Assembly: GCA_037176885.1 (NCBI GenBank)
Contig: JAWWNJ010000015.1
Coordinates: 744,001 to 808,000 of the forward strand
Direction of reading: 5' to 3'
DNA: 64,000 nucleotides
DNA from: Favolaschia claudopus
Taxonomy: Eukaryota > Basidiomycota > Agaricomycetes > Agaricales > Mycenaceae
Shown one piece after another: positions 1-11,761 of the stretch (position 1 is the first letter of the stretch; each line of letters opens with the position of its first letter). Under the pieces are notes generated by a model. That model was not told where the DNA came from. It made no database searches and saw only the letters and a list, made by a program, of their open reading frames with translations. The position numbers and the translations under genes are program-made.

Positions 1-3000
1 TTCGAAGCCGCGGAACCGCTTCCCTGTTTATTGGTATGTCTTGCTATTTTTTTATCATGCCTGCCTAGAAATTTCGTACCAACCCAGACCTTGCTTTCTT
101 CTCCTTGAACGCCTCGCTGACTTGTTTGTTTTTAGGCTCGTGCTGTCCGACACTCACCACTGCCGGTGAGTGCTATTTTCTCACCTCATTTCTTTTACTA
201 ACCGCATCCTGATTTTTGCCTACCTCAATTAGAAGTCAAGAGGGTGCGATGGGTGGATATGCGGCGATGGATACACATGTATATAGGTAGCCAGAATACA
301 AATATTTAACCCACTTACATCGAGCGAAAACCCCCTCAGATTGAGTAGGTCGGCACGCTCCGGTCAAGTAGGTGAACCTACTCAGCTCAAGTGGGTGACC
401 TACTTAATCTGAATTGAGAATTGTCCGAAATCTACTCAGGCCGAGTAGGTATCCCTACTTAGCGTGAGTGGGTCACCTACTCCATCTGAGGTGGTACCCA
501 CTCATGCCAAGTATATTACCCACTCAAGCCGAGCAGGTCTACCTACTCGGCCTGAGTAGAATCCCTCCCCACAGTGTCTCTTTGTTTCTGACAGGAATTA
601 AGTTGTCGATAGGCATGCTGATCGGCTGGGCGTGGGCTGCTGCGACGATGGCCGCAGCCCTCTCCGTACAAGATAAGGCTCAAATTGCCGCCCGTATGGC
701 TGCCGCGCAAAAAAATCTCGTTCCGGGTATACCCCCTGCGTTTCAGGTACTTGCTTACTTCGTTCTCTGATTTATTTCGCGCTAATACGAATAACAGATC
801 CAAACCCTAATCTTCCACGGCGAGTTCCTCACCCCGGGCCCATCAGCGGTATACGGCGCCATGTTCTTTATCGGCACGTTTGCTTTCGGGGTCGTCCGCG
901 CGAAGGTCCCTAAATTGGCATTGTTGGGGATTTTCGGGACAATTGTGCTCGATGTGGTGTGCACCATTGGACCATGTGAGTCTTACTTTTATTTTGTATC
1001 TGTGCTGATTTTTGCTCGCCAAGTACTCCCCGCCGCTCAATACACCCTCCCCAAAATGTTCCTCATCCCGACATGCTACTACCTCGCCATCTCTCTCGCG
1101 TCGTTGGTTCTTATATTTCCGGAAAGTTTGAATCATGTTTGGCTGTCAGCGGTATATTTTCTACAGTGAACATTCCATTCTGACGTCTCTTCTAGTACGC
1201 TCCTCGACACGGCATTTTTTGAGGTCCGTCCAATTTTCGTCGTTCACCTCTTCAATCTAACAACTGAGCATGTATAGTCCGCGCTCTCCCTGCTCTCTCT
1301 TCAATCCGAAGCCCTCAAGACGCGTCCCTCAGATCACAAGGCATGGGAGGGACTGGCTGGGAAGGTACCACGCTCACTTTTCATCACAGTCTTGAAACTA
1401 TGGCCTAATGCATTCGCAATAGATCACCGCCGCACGCCTCAGATTCGGTGCCTCCCTCGCCGGCCTGCACGCTCAAATCGGGCTCATCGACCTCGAAATC
1501 AGCGTGGGCAGACTCGGTCCGAGCGATTTGAAGCGGTTGGCATTGGAAGTGCGGGCGGTCGGGTTTCGCGCGAGGTTAGTCTCTCTGTCTACTTCATATA
1601 AACCCCTATTCGCATACAATATACTGATTGGTCGACGCGCAGTCGCCTGCTTGCCTTCCAGGCCGCCGTGACGAACGCAAACGGCGAGGACGCAAGGGCG
1701 GATGCGGCGTTGGCTGCTGCGGAGAAACGGCAGAGCGAACAAGAGGCGAGGGCGGAGGGGTTTTTCGATCCTGCTGCGCATGGGAGGTTTGCGAGGAGGA
1801 GGGCGATGGTCAGGCCCCATCTTTTCCTTAGATGTTAACGTAGTCTAAAGTGTCTGGCAGGTTCGCAAACGCGAGGCGGAGCACGGCCACGATCTGGACC
1901 GCCTCGTACCGATTTTGGAGGAAGCCTCGGCGGAGCTGAGAAGCGCTGCGGAGGACGGGATGAAAGCGTTGAGGGAGTGGTTTAGGGGGTGTAACGTCGG
2001 ACGGTGGAGGGCTGTGTGGCGGGGCTTTGGGTTTGGTATTGGACGCACGAAGGCTGAGGAACGGGACGAGAAGGAGCGGATCGAGAGACAGGAGAGGTTG
2101 GTGAAGGCGAGGGATGTGCTTGCGGAGAGGTTGGAGACGTGGAGGAAGGTGGGGCGGGTGAGGTTGATTGAGCCGTTTGAGAGGTTTTTTGATGGGGAGA
2201 CAGGGAGGTTGAAGGAGGGGATTGGGAGGAGGTTGGAGGATCCGGGGATGTTTGCTGTTCGGTGGGCTTACCCTTCTCATTGTATTGTTGAGTGCTGACC
2301 TGACACCAGATCCCTCTTCATATGCTTCGTATTCTGCGACACGCTCGACGCTTTTGCGGCTCGTGTTCATCGCGTACTCGGTATCGTCGCAGAGCTGGAT
2401 CTTCGTCGCCCGAAGCCGAGGTTGTGGTGGCCGCCTGGGTTTGGGAAGCTCGGACGAAGGCTGTTGAGTCCTGAACCAGCGACGGTGGATCAATCGCCCC
2501 TTGCTATGGGGACTTCGAGTGATCCCACGAGGTTTGATGATTTAGAGGCTAGTACGACGAACGTCGACGGAGGGGACTCGAATGCCGGTGACGAAAAGAA
2601 GATTCAAAACGATATCAATGCCCCGACTGATACTCGACGCAATCCCGACGCGCGGCCGCCTAAATCTGCACTTGGCAGGTTTAGCATCGCCCTCGGCGGC
2701 GTCCTGCGTTTCTTCCGCACCCCGGAAGGCATCTTCGCCCTCCGGCACGCCTTCCTCTCCCTTGCGCTTTGGATCCCCGCCGTCGTCCGCCGAACAGCAT
2801 GGTTCTACTATGCGGAGAAAGGCTTGTGGGCGTTGATCATGGCGCAGATGGGGCTGGCGACGTTTGCAGGGGATCAGCTGTTTGGGCTCGCGACGCGGCT
2901 GGTGGGGACGGCGTTGGGACTGTTAAATGGGATGGTGGTGTGGTATATTGCGGCACCGGGACATGGGACGGGGAATCCGTATGCGGTTGTGATTGTTACG

Positions 3001-4800
3001 GTGCGTCTGCCCGGCTATATTCTTTTTGTTTCTCGCTGCGAATCGATGAGCTGACGAGTGTGGATGATTCGTGGATAGACGGCTTTCTGCGCGCCATTCT
3101 TGTTTGCGCGGATTGCGGCGCCGCCGATGCACATGATGTTCTGGACGATGATCGGAGTGACGACGGTGTTTGTCGTCGGGTACTCGTGGCTTGATGAGCA
3201 TTTCTCGCCGCTTGTGTCGAATTCGGGGATCGGGGTTGAGTTGGGATGGAAGCGCGCGTATGTGCTTTCTCCTCTCTTCTTGTCTGTCGCTGTACTGATA
3301 TTGTGAGAAGGGTATTGGTGATGATTGGGTTCACCGCTGGTGTGCGTAGCCTTTTCTCTCGGGCTAAGACGATATTGAATCCGATTTTGATTGGGGCGCG
3401 TTCAGGGTATCATGATGCTCTTCCCTCGCCCGACATCTTCCCGGGTTCTCGTACGCCGGACCCTGGCGGCGACGTTGCGCGAGCAGGGAAGTATTTTCGG
3501 GAGCGAGGTGGAGGCGTTCTTGGCTGAGGAAGCGCGTGCACGAAGCGGGCATTTCGAGACAGAGGCGATTGACTGGGTTGACCAGGGCATTCAAGGTGAG
3601 GATGAGGATGTAATGAAGGTATCACCGAAGGAACGTCGGATTCGGAGGGTTGCGCATAGGGTGCTTGTTGTCTTTGTATGTTCTCACCTGTGCCTTTCTT
3701 TCCTTGATTCATTGGCTGCGCAGGAACGTCTGCAAGGCTTGGGACCATCGCTTCAAACCAGTCGGTGGGAGCCCCAAGTGCAGTCAGTTTCTTCTCGCAC
3801 AGTTGTTTCCGAGACTGGGAACTTATTTGTCGTATAGGGGTCTGTGGCCACACGAACAATACGGGCTTCTGTATGCGAAAGAGTGAGTTTCGATATCTTC
3901 AAATGTTTCCGAAAAGATTTGGTCGCTCATGTTCTCTCAGGACGAATTTGACCACGTCCCTGTCCCTCATCGCTGGTGCCTTCACGAATCTGGATGCAAA
4001 GTGGTGTAGCATTCTTGTACATCGGGTAAAGCTGCTTCTATTGCTTTCTCTTGCCAGGTTCTGAAGAAGTCTCTTAGACTCCGTTCTTGAATCCCAACCT
4101 TGTGAGTAGAATCGCTTGTATCTCGAAATGCAACCAGAGACTGAAAATGGAGCGAAAGCTTTCCGACATTTTCGCAACTATCGATATCCTTTCAAACGCG
4201 CTCGAAGACGGACACCCGCTGCCTGCGTCGCTCCCGTGCTTGCGCGAGCGTTTGGTGTATCACGAGTCGCTCATACGTTCGATGAATCGCAATGCGCGTC
4301 GAGTTGATATGCCGCTTCCAGTGGAACGCGATGAGGATTCCAGTGACTCGGAGGATTCGGACTCTGAAACACACGCAGAATTCGTTGCAGGAAAGGTCAA
4401 TGGGGCGAGTATAGGGTTCGAGGAACTTTCGCTGAGCGTATTGATGGTGAGTTCCGTCACGTATCTGGATAGATACTTCGCAACCTAACTCAAGGATAGG
4501 ATGAACAATTACCCACACACTCGACAGGTTCGTTGCGCTTCGACCCGCCGCGGCATAAGTATTCACTGAAAGGTCTTTCATTAGCGGTCGTTGCACTTGG
4601 AAGCTTCCTTTCCGTGAGCATATCTGGTCTTTTGTTTCAATAGTGGCGATTGATATTCATTGAAATGTCAGCTCATTGACGAAATTACCGTCATAGTACG
4701 CGAGCTATGCGGCCAGACTACCTATAGGGGATTCGATTCCCTGCACCAACAATTCCAAGGCCGTGAAGAGGCTGCGATGGGCACATATGCCCAAAAGTAG
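1..4800 (+). CDS. ArAE_2/DUF2421-type membrane transporter (brefeldin A sensitivity-related), 5' end outside window
   Basis: Multi-exon gene entering from the left edge. Spliced pieces give membrane segments around 600-1140 (for example 'GMLIGWAWAAATMAAA', 'LIPTCYYLAISLASLVLIFP' followed by ESLNHVWL). A charged helical region covers about 1290-2280. A second membrane block at 2680-3330 contains 'YYAEKGLWALIMAQMGLATF' and 'LLNGMVVWYIAAPGHG'. The C-terminal cytosolic part ends with 'LIDEITVIVRELCG' and a TAG at 4798-4800. This order (ArAE_2_N six-TM module, linker, second module) is that of the fungal ER/plasma-membrane transporter family named for brefeldin A sensitivity; the substrate is unknown. 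At least a dozen short introns were recognised. The exon at 595 starts mid-protein and exons before the 171-594 intron have no clear initiator, so I treat it as 5' partial. Family assignment is firm; exact exons are not. Confidence 0.85.
308..560. repeat. Degenerate palindromic array of CCTACTC/GAGTAGG half-sites inside an intron
   Basis: About a dozen copies of a 7-nt core (CCTACTC or its complement GAGTAGG, with variants such as CCCACTC, GAGTGGG and CTTACTTAA) are spaced roughly 10-20 nt apart in alternating orientation. They form a series of short imperfect palindromes such as the one at 524-556. The block lies within the presumed intron at about 171-594 of the transporter gene. I do not recognise the element. 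Confidence 0.75.
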
Positions 4801-5027
4801 AATATAGTACATTGACATGTTGAAGTCTTGTAGTGTCTCAGGTTTACAGTGTTTCGTTTATTTGACTCCATATACAATGTCAACGACTGGGAGAGCGCAC
4901 TCTCGGTTCAATTGCGATAATCATGACAGAAATTCAAAGGCCATGCTCATACCGTGCGGCATGGCCGGGGAACATGTGTTGATGAAAATGAACGAGGGAT
5001 GACCACCCTTCTCTGCTCTCTGCATGC

Positions 5028-6077
5028 ATGTCGCTCTCGTCGATTCGGCCACCCAGTATCAGAAAGGTGTACCGTGTAGGCGCCATGCTGACCTTATTCC
5101 GACCCCAGCGCCTTCCCGACAAGCCACAGCAGCACATCGCCACACAGGGAGCCATACCCACGTGGCCAACTCTCTACGCGTCGGAGGAAGACGATAAAAC
5201 GACATGGGAAGGGCCGATTGAGGCTTGTTACGCCCATGATGTTGCTTATACCCCTCCGGCCGTTGGCAGTATCACATTGGAGCGCAGGCTCTCGGGTGGT
5301 GCTCGTGACGAGCATGCAGCACAGGTGTGGCACGTCCAATCCGACATCTCGAGCGTGCCTCTAGTGGCTCGGATGTACGATCCTTTGTACTATCCCTCGA
5401 TCGATGATAGGTTCAAAGAGATTGAAAGAGCAGTTGCGATCGAAAACGAAACCTACACCCTTCTTCAAGACCTACAAGGCTCGCACCTTCCTGTATTATC
5501 TGGAATTTTTGTCGCAGAAATTTTGGATACTGCTCGGCCTCGCCACTTCTACGTCGTTTTGGCGGAGTACGTGCCCGGTCAAGATCTGTTGAATCTGTTG
5601 AAGCAGCATGACCCCAAAGGCGACAAGAGCTGCCACGGGCACAAAGCCGCTTTTATCGACTGTGCGGCACGCCTGGTACTCGATTTTTTTGCGCGAGGTG
5701 TCCTCCCCAGCGACCTGCATCCGCGAAATCTCGTCTTGGATGTCCCTGAGCAGGCATCGAACGAGAACTTCTGCGACTGGGAAGAGTGCCCCTGGCGCAA
5801 TAAACTTCTTATCGATATTGAATCCCCTTCCGCCTTCCCAAATCATCCGTATACCCTGCGCGCCCGCATGATTGATCTCGAGCACGTCAATTTTTTCACG
5901 TTTCCAGCGGAAAGGCAGAATATTTTGTATAGCAGGCACTGGGTCGCGTGCCTGTGGAGAGCCCCGTGGTTGACCCAAGAGGCACGGTATGCTCGTTTGC
6001 CTTGCATTATAATACCGGCTGTTGAATGCACCCACAGAGACATTTTAGGCCGATGGACGCCACCGACAGAATCTTGA
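5028..6077 (+). CDS. Kinase-like protein, copy 1 (349 aa, intronless)
   Basis: Intact single-exon ORF. The fold is kinase-like. Residues about 105-115 ('VPLVARMYDPLYYP') sit where strand beta3 belongs, with Arg in the position expected for the ATP-binding Lys. 'IENETYTLLQDL' fits helix C with its Glu, and 'YVVLAEYVPGQDLL' fits the hinge. 'LPSDLHPRNLVL' fits the catalytic loop with Asp and Asn kept, and 'ARMIDLEHVNF' takes the DFG position as DLE. This resembles fungal orphan kinase-like families rather than classical Ser/Thr kinases. The ATG is chosen because similarity to the copy at 23980 starts there. The two proteins differ by 24 substitutions with no gaps. The Lys-to-Arg change, present in both copies, could mean a pseudokinase or an atypical ATP-binding mode. 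No PD-(D/E)XK partner gene is seen next to this copy. Confidence 0.8.
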   Translation: MSLSSIRPPSIRKVYRVGAMLTLFRPQRLPDKPQQHIATQGAIPTWPTLYASEEDDKTTWEGPIEACYAHDVAYTPPAVGSITLERRLSGGARDEHAAQVWHVQSDISSVPLVARMYDPLYYPSIDDRFKEIERAVAIENETYTLLQDLQGSHLPVLSGIFVAEILDTARPRHFYVVLAEYVPGQDLLNLLKQHDPKGDKSCHGHKAAFIDCAARLVLDFFARGVLPSDLHPRNLVLDVPEQASNENFCDWEECPWRNKLLIDIESPSAFPNHPYTLRARMIDLEHVNFFTFPAERQNILYSRHWVACLWRAPWLTQEARYARLPCIIIPAVECTHRDILGRWTPPTES

Positions 6078-6439
6078 CCGTGTCTTGAAGGAAGAAAGCA
6101 AGTGTCGAATAAGAAACGACTGTGATACAATCGAAAGTCAAGATAAAGGGACGGCGACGGGGCCAAAAGAAGAAGAACAGGTAACATGGGAAGGAGAGAG
6201 AAGAGACAGCTTAATATACTTCCAGAAGCGAAAGGGTATTGCATGCGGAGGCGATGTGGTTGGGGGAGGGCGAAAGAATTGCGCCAAGCGCTAAAAGGAT
6301 CTCGTCGGCGCGGACACCAATAAGAGGACATATGTAGCTAAGGAAATGAGAAGGAGAATATAAAGCAGCAATAGCACCGCACCTGGGCTGTCACTGAATG
6401 AAGTCGCGGCAGTCATCGACGTTCGTCACGCAAACCTTT

Positions 6440-6945
6440 GAGGAAGGACTCGCAATCATACATGTTATTACCGTGTCCGTCATTCGAGTCAAAGAGAGCC
6501 GAGAGGGGATTGCTGGCCAGCCTGGCAGGCTCGCGGAAAATGAGAGAGAGGCCTCATAGTCGTGAGAGCACCCGCAGAATATATTGTACAATCGAACGCG
6601 TAGAACGCGTGCAAATTGCGGCGATGTTGGTCGGAGATGTAAACCACCTGAGAGGCCACAATCAGAGCTTGACCGATGTATTTCGAGGGCGTAAGATACG
6701 TAGACAGGCCTCCTGTATTGTTCTGCATCAGATTCAGGTGCGTAGAGGGACGGGAACAGACGGGACAGGCCAGACCTAAGACGATGAAGGAAGAGGAAGA
6801 GGGAAAGGAGCGATGTGTGACACGTCACTAATATGACACATCACATGACTGACGCGTCGCGTCGCGTTTTTCGCTCGAAAGTCGCGTTTCGGACGACTCG
6901 GAAAATCCGCAAAATATTCAGATACATTAGAAAATTATTGACGCG
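6440..6945 (-). repeat. Left arm of a long imperfect inverted repeat
   Basis: Read on the minus strand from 6945 down, this arm follows the same order of words as the plus strand from 8185 up: 'CGAAACGCGACTTTCG', 'GACGCGTCAGTCATGTGATG', 'ACATCGCTCCTTTCCCTCTT', 'GATGCAGAACA', 'TCTCCGACCAACATCGCCGC'. Small indels and substitutions separate the arms. Confidence 0.8.
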
Positions 6946-7597
6946 CATACACTTGAGTGCCATTACACAGTGACCGGCTTATTCCGCTATCCGACTCAGA
7001 GCAAGGTGCCGAAGGCCGCAACCGCGATGACCGGTCCGACTTAAGCCGTGTGGCGGTGTGGCCAGTTCTCACGGTTCAATTTCTGAACCGAAGGGTGAAA
7101 CAAATTTCTGAAGACATCGACAAACATCGCAGTATCCGGGGAGACGCAGACAAAATTGCTGATAGAAGAATTGCTCGCCTTTATTAGATGTACCTACGAA
7201 TATCCAAACGGAGGGATATATAGGTAGTTCCAGGTACGTATCAAATCAGAAGATGGCATTCGTTGCCAATTTTGTGATACAGCCTGATACAGCCTTTCTC
7301 TCTTTGAGAGGTCTGAGTTGCTGTGCCGTCTATGCTTCCGTTTGACTTGAGCCTAGATTTTGGCAAGAATAATACGCGGATAAAATTCAAGTTGACTGAC
7401 GATCTTCCCACGGTTCAATTTCAGCTGATGGCAACAAATCTACTTACATTTTGGTTGTTCCAGGCAGTCATCCAATCGCTCATGTTGGCAACGAACGCAA
7501 TTTCATACACAGTTTTGGTCTCACTTTTGCCTGAAAACTGTGGTGAGGCAGCGACAGTCGCCTTGAACTCGAACGTGTAGCGGTTGTTTTTATCGCA

Positions 7598-7676
7598 GAT
7601 ATTTTGCAAGAAGTATCGTGCTGCTTCCATTCATGAAAGCATTATTACTTGAGCAGACTTGAGCACAACAGCAATT
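7598..7676 (+). repeat. Direct repeat, copy A
   Basis: About 79 nt beginning GATATTTTGCA and ending ACAACAGCAATT(CA). It is nearly identical to 9127-9210 apart from a 5-nt indel after TTTTGCA and a few substitutions. The shared core includes 'AAGTATCGTGCTGCTTC' and 'CATTATTACTTGAGCAGACT'. Confidence 0.85.
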
Positions 7677-7782
7677 CATTGTGAGAAGTAAAAGCACTCA
7701 CATGTAGTACCCGGCACTCATTTTCGAAATTTGACACTCATTTCCAGTGCTCTGGGAATGAGTGCTTTTTAGGCACTTTTTA

Positions 7783-7802
7783 TTAGTGCTTCGAAGCACT
7801 AA
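7783..7802. repeat. Perfect 20-bp palindrome in an AGTGCTT-rich block
   Basis: TTAGTGCTTCGAAGCACTAA is its own reverse complement. Around it (7690-7830) the core AGTGCTT/AAGCACT or GCACTCATT recurs in both orientations at short spacing. Confidence 0.85.
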
Positions 7803-8184
7803 TTCCCGAAGCACTTCATATTAGTGTCGGAGAGTAGTTTCGAGCCGTATCGGCAAGCTGGGCTACCAGAATGCCGGAACAGCGGCAATCGACGGCATTT
7901 TAGCAATCAATGTTCAATCGCTTCGTCAAACACTTGCACTTGTCGAAACTTACCGTGAGCTTGTACGACCTGCTTATTTATGACGGTATCCCGCTAAAAT
8001 GGCCCAGGAAATGAGAAGAGCGCCGTATCCGGCGCCTAGACTTTGCTCACAGTGTAAGCGTCGTCGTGCCTTCTGAATCGGGGCAGCGTTTCAATTTGTG
8101 AAACCTGGCATCCTAAAAAGTGGGGAAACAATGCAGGCGCAGGCTGCGTACTCGCAGAAGATGCAACCGACCCACCAGCGCAGC

Positions 8185-8640
8185 AGACGAATAATTTTGA
8201 GATTCATCTGAAATTTTGGGATTTTCCGGCCGAGTCGTTCGAAACGCGACTTTCGGACTTAGCGAGAAACGCGACGCGTCAGTCATGTGATGTGTGACAT
8301 CAGTGACATGCAACACATCGCTCCTTTCCCTCTTCCTTCATCTTGTGGCTTGTCCCGCGGCTTCCCGTGCCTCTACGCGCCCGAAGCTGATGCAGAACAC
8401 ATCCTCAAGGCTATTGGCGCGTCCTACGCCGCTCAAATGTCCCCATAATGCCCAAATTCCGCCCTCTGAAGCTGATTACGTCTCCGACCAACATCGCCGC
8501 ATTGCACGCGTTGTACGAGTTCGATTGTCTTCTACGAGTGCTCTGACGACTGCGAAACCTTTTTTACACCCCTCAGGCTTGCCAGTTATCTCGTCCCGCC
8601 TCTCTTCGGCTCGCACGAGGTAGATGGTATGATCGTGAGC
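8185..8640 (+). repeat. Right arm of the long imperfect inverted repeat
   Basis: Inverted counterpart of 6440-6945, separated by about 1.2 kb. A short stretch at about 8450-8530 reads like protein ('LITSPTNIAALHALYEF') but is closed by stops soon after, so any coding history is decayed. Confidence 0.8.
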
Positions 8641-9126
8641 CGTTCGTCCGAGTTCTGCACGAAGAAGGTCGATGACTGACGCGAATTTATTCACAGAAAT
8701 GATCCCTCGGGTTCTCTACAGCTTAGACGAATCTTATATCCCAACCGAAGGCGCGTGCCGCGCGTTTCTTCTCTCACCCCATCTCTCTCACCCACCTCCC
8801 TTTAGCTCCATCTGCTCGCCATACGGCTCAGCGCCGACAAGACGTCCCCGCTCCTTCTCCCCCTTCTACTTTCTGTTACAGTCAACTCCGCCCGCACACC
8901 TGCCTCCTCCACCTTCCCACCATGATTCCCTGATGCCTCGGCGACGAGCTCAGATGGCAACGAATGTGTGCGGGGTTCCACTTGTTCCTTTGTTGCGTGC
9001 GCTAACGCAATTATAGTGCCCTCCGCCACCCTTTCCTTTCGTTGGACCACCAACTCAGCAACCCGCACCCACCGACTCACTGTCCCACTGCCAGCGGTCC
9101 CGAATTCGACGCTGACGCGTAGTCGA

Positions 9127-9210
9127 GATATTTTGCACATCAAGAAGTATCGTGCTGCTTCTATTCATAAAAGCATTATTACTTGAGCAGACTTGAGCAC
9201 AACAGCAATT
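9127..9210 (+). repeat. Direct repeat, copy B
   Basis: Second copy of 7598-7676. It lies about 270 bp upstream of the start of the TAP-like hydrolase gene. The matching ends suggest a non-autonomous element or a fragment of the same mobile sequence. Confidence 0.85.
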
Positions 9211-9481
9211 AATTCACGTCAAGCCCTGTCGCGCCAGTTCAGGCCAGTTCCCTCCCGCTCAACATGATAACTGTCATCATCCTAATGGAGGTACAGCGGA
9301 CGCGTCACCGTGCACCACGCTGTACCGCCGTCAAATAATGTCGTGATGTCCCAGGTACAGCCGCTCCCTCGACAACGTCCGGCGCACCTGACGAAGAACT
9401 GCCAAATTAGCGAGTTTCATCTCTGATCTCCCGCCGAAGGCATACTTAAACGATCGCTTGTGGACTGACTCGTCCCCGACG

Positions 9482-11761
9482 ATGGCCTCAACTTTCCTGG
9501 TGATTCTGTCCGCATTTCTGCTCGCGCAGTCGATTTCTGCGCAGGCTCCTCCAAGTTTTCGTTGGGACCACGTACGCTACTTACTCCTTGCATTGGCACT
9601 ATCGCGTGTTGTTCCAACCACAACTCCGTCCAGTTAAAACCCACCAAAAACCTCGACTGGACATCGTGTTATGGAGGTTTTCAATGCACGCGTTTGGAGG
9701 TAGGCGTCCTTCCTGCAGATTGAATGACATTATTGATATTTTGCTCTTTAGGTTCCGCTCGACTATTCTGACAACAGCGTCGGAAAAGCTGCGCTAGCAG
9801 TTATTCGCCTTCCCGCCAACGTCTCGAAAGCGGAATACCGGGGCCCAATCTTATTTAACCCAGGCGGCCCAGGAGGCAGTGGCGTGGATACTCTCGTCAC
9901 TGCTGGTCCCGGGCTTCAGATGCTGTTTGGCAACGAGTACGATATAGTCAGCTTTGATCCTCGCGGTCTGTGTATTGTTTCACCCGTTTTTCACAATGCT
10001 TATCGTGACCAGGCGTCAGTTACTCGACCCCAGTCGCATCTTTCTTCCTCACAGACGCGGAGCGTGCGGTTTGGAATGCTGGCTTGCTGCCCACCTCGTT
10101 GAACGCGAGTTCCGACTCCCTGGAGCATGACTTCGCGCGAGCGAAACTCCTCGGACAGTTGGCGGCACAGAGGGATACGACTAAGATTCTGAAGTATATG
10201 ACGACCGACAATGTGGCCCGCGACATGCTGCTGATGACGCAGAAGTTTGGATTTGGGAAACTCAAGTACTATGGAATCTCGTGAGTCATCTATGAATGAT
10301 ATGAGTGATATGAGTGATAGACTGTTGGTAGATATGGTTCCATTCTTGGCGCTACGTTCGCAGCGATGTTCCCTGTAGGTCTATGTTTGGTTGATAGATA
10401 TATGTGGTGTGTACTAACGAACTGTTGAACAGGACAAGGTGGAACGGATTCTCATCGATGGTAACCGAGCTTTCGTAGTTGAAAGCGACCGGGCTAAGAA
10501 TATTTTTCAGGCGTGTTGGACGCAGACGCCTGGTATAATGGTGCGCCGAGCCATTTTTCTATCTCTCCAAATTTGAGGCTGAAACAATCCTTCCAGCCAA
10601 TCTAACCATCGAAGCCACCGACACCGACAAAGTGCTACAGAGCTTCTTCGACGGATGCGTCGCCGCCGGCCCCGACCTCTGTGCATTCTACGAGCCCACC
10701 GCGGACGCGATATCCAACCGCTTGGCCGCCCTAACGCAAGCTGTCCGCGCGAATCCCGTCCCTGTCATCTCACCCGTTGCCTACGGCATCGTCGACTATT
10801 CCCTCCTTCGCAACACACTATTCACTTCACTCTACGTTCCTTACATTCTTTTCGGACCCCTTGCTCAAGGACTGGCGGCACTGGAGAAGGGCGATGGCTC
10901 GATATTGTTTTCAATATTGGCGCAACCGCCGTTCCAGTGCGATTGCAGCAGCGACCCGGTGCCGTTCCATTTGAATAATCCTGAAGCTGTTCTGGGTGTT
11001 CTATGCGGTGACGGGGTGGATGTAACGGATACGGTGGATGAGCTTCGAGCTTTTTACTTGAACGCTGCGAAGACTTCCCAGTTTGTTGAATTCCTCGTTG
11101 CCTCGAATCGGGTGTCTTGCGCGTATGTTGCTATATATTTTCCAGCTGTTCTTTGTTCTCATTCTATATCATTTGTAGGGGATGGAAGGTGCATCGTGAA
11201 GGACGCTTCAAGGCTCCAGTAGGCGCTCCCAATACTAGCTTCCCGCTTCTACTCTTGACGACGAGTGCAGGTTGAGCCGTTTCTTTCTATGCTCTGCTCT
11301 CTCTAAGCTTACCGTTCGAATATAGATCCCGTAGCGCCGAAAGCAGCGTAAGTCCCTGCATCAAATATTCTACCCGTGCTGAACACAATCTTCAGCGGTC
11401 TAAAAACCCTCGCCGGATTCCCCGGTTCAGTCATCTTCGAGCAAAACTCTCCTGGTGTACGTCCCAATCCGTTCCCTCGAAATTCCGTATCTAACTCCTC
11501 CGCGATTTCTACACAATATAGCACGCATCCATCACCGCCCCATCTTTATGCACCTCAAACTACTTCCGGCAATACTTCCGGAACGGTACCCTTCCAGAGC
11601 CAGGCACCGTTTGCCCTGTCGATGCGCAGCTTTTCGCTCCTCCGCCTTCTGGGCCGAGTCGGCGCGATACGCTGAGTGAAGGGGATGAAGAAATGCTTGC
11701 TGCGCTGAAGCTCATTGGTGATGCGGTGCGCCCAGTGATTAGCAGAAAAATTGGACGTTAG
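9482..11761 (+). CDS. Secreted TAP-like alpha/beta-hydrolase (tripeptidyl aminopeptidase/S33 type)
   Basis: Multi-exon gene. The N-terminal 'MASTFLVILSAFLLAQSISA' is a signal peptide. It is followed by the family's cysteine region (W..CYGGFQCTRLEVPLDY), the oxyanion segment 'GPILFNPGGPGGSG', 'FDPRG-VSYSTP' across an intron, and the nucleophile elbow 'YYGIS-YGSILGATFAAMFP' also across an intron. The Asp region is 'TTSA-DPVAP'. The C-terminal TAP-like domain carries the catalytic His in 'QNSPG-HASITAPS', and the stop TAG is at 11759-11761. All three catalytic positions are present, so an active secreted serine exopeptidase or esterase is likely. The family is used in extracellular peptide turnover. 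About ten short introns. The start is the ATG directly preceding the signal peptide. Confidence 0.88.

Larger units (their letters stand above)
6078..9481. other. Repeat-rich stretch without a convincing gene
   Basis: No ORF here shows a recognisable family or a credible spliced gene. The stretch holds two long inverted arms (6440-6945 and 8185-8640), a direct repeat pair (7598-7676 and 9127-9210), a block of AGTGCTT motifs (about 7690-7830), and short open frames that mostly mirror each other across the inverted arms. It is probably a graveyard of non-autonomous elements. Confidence 0.6.
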
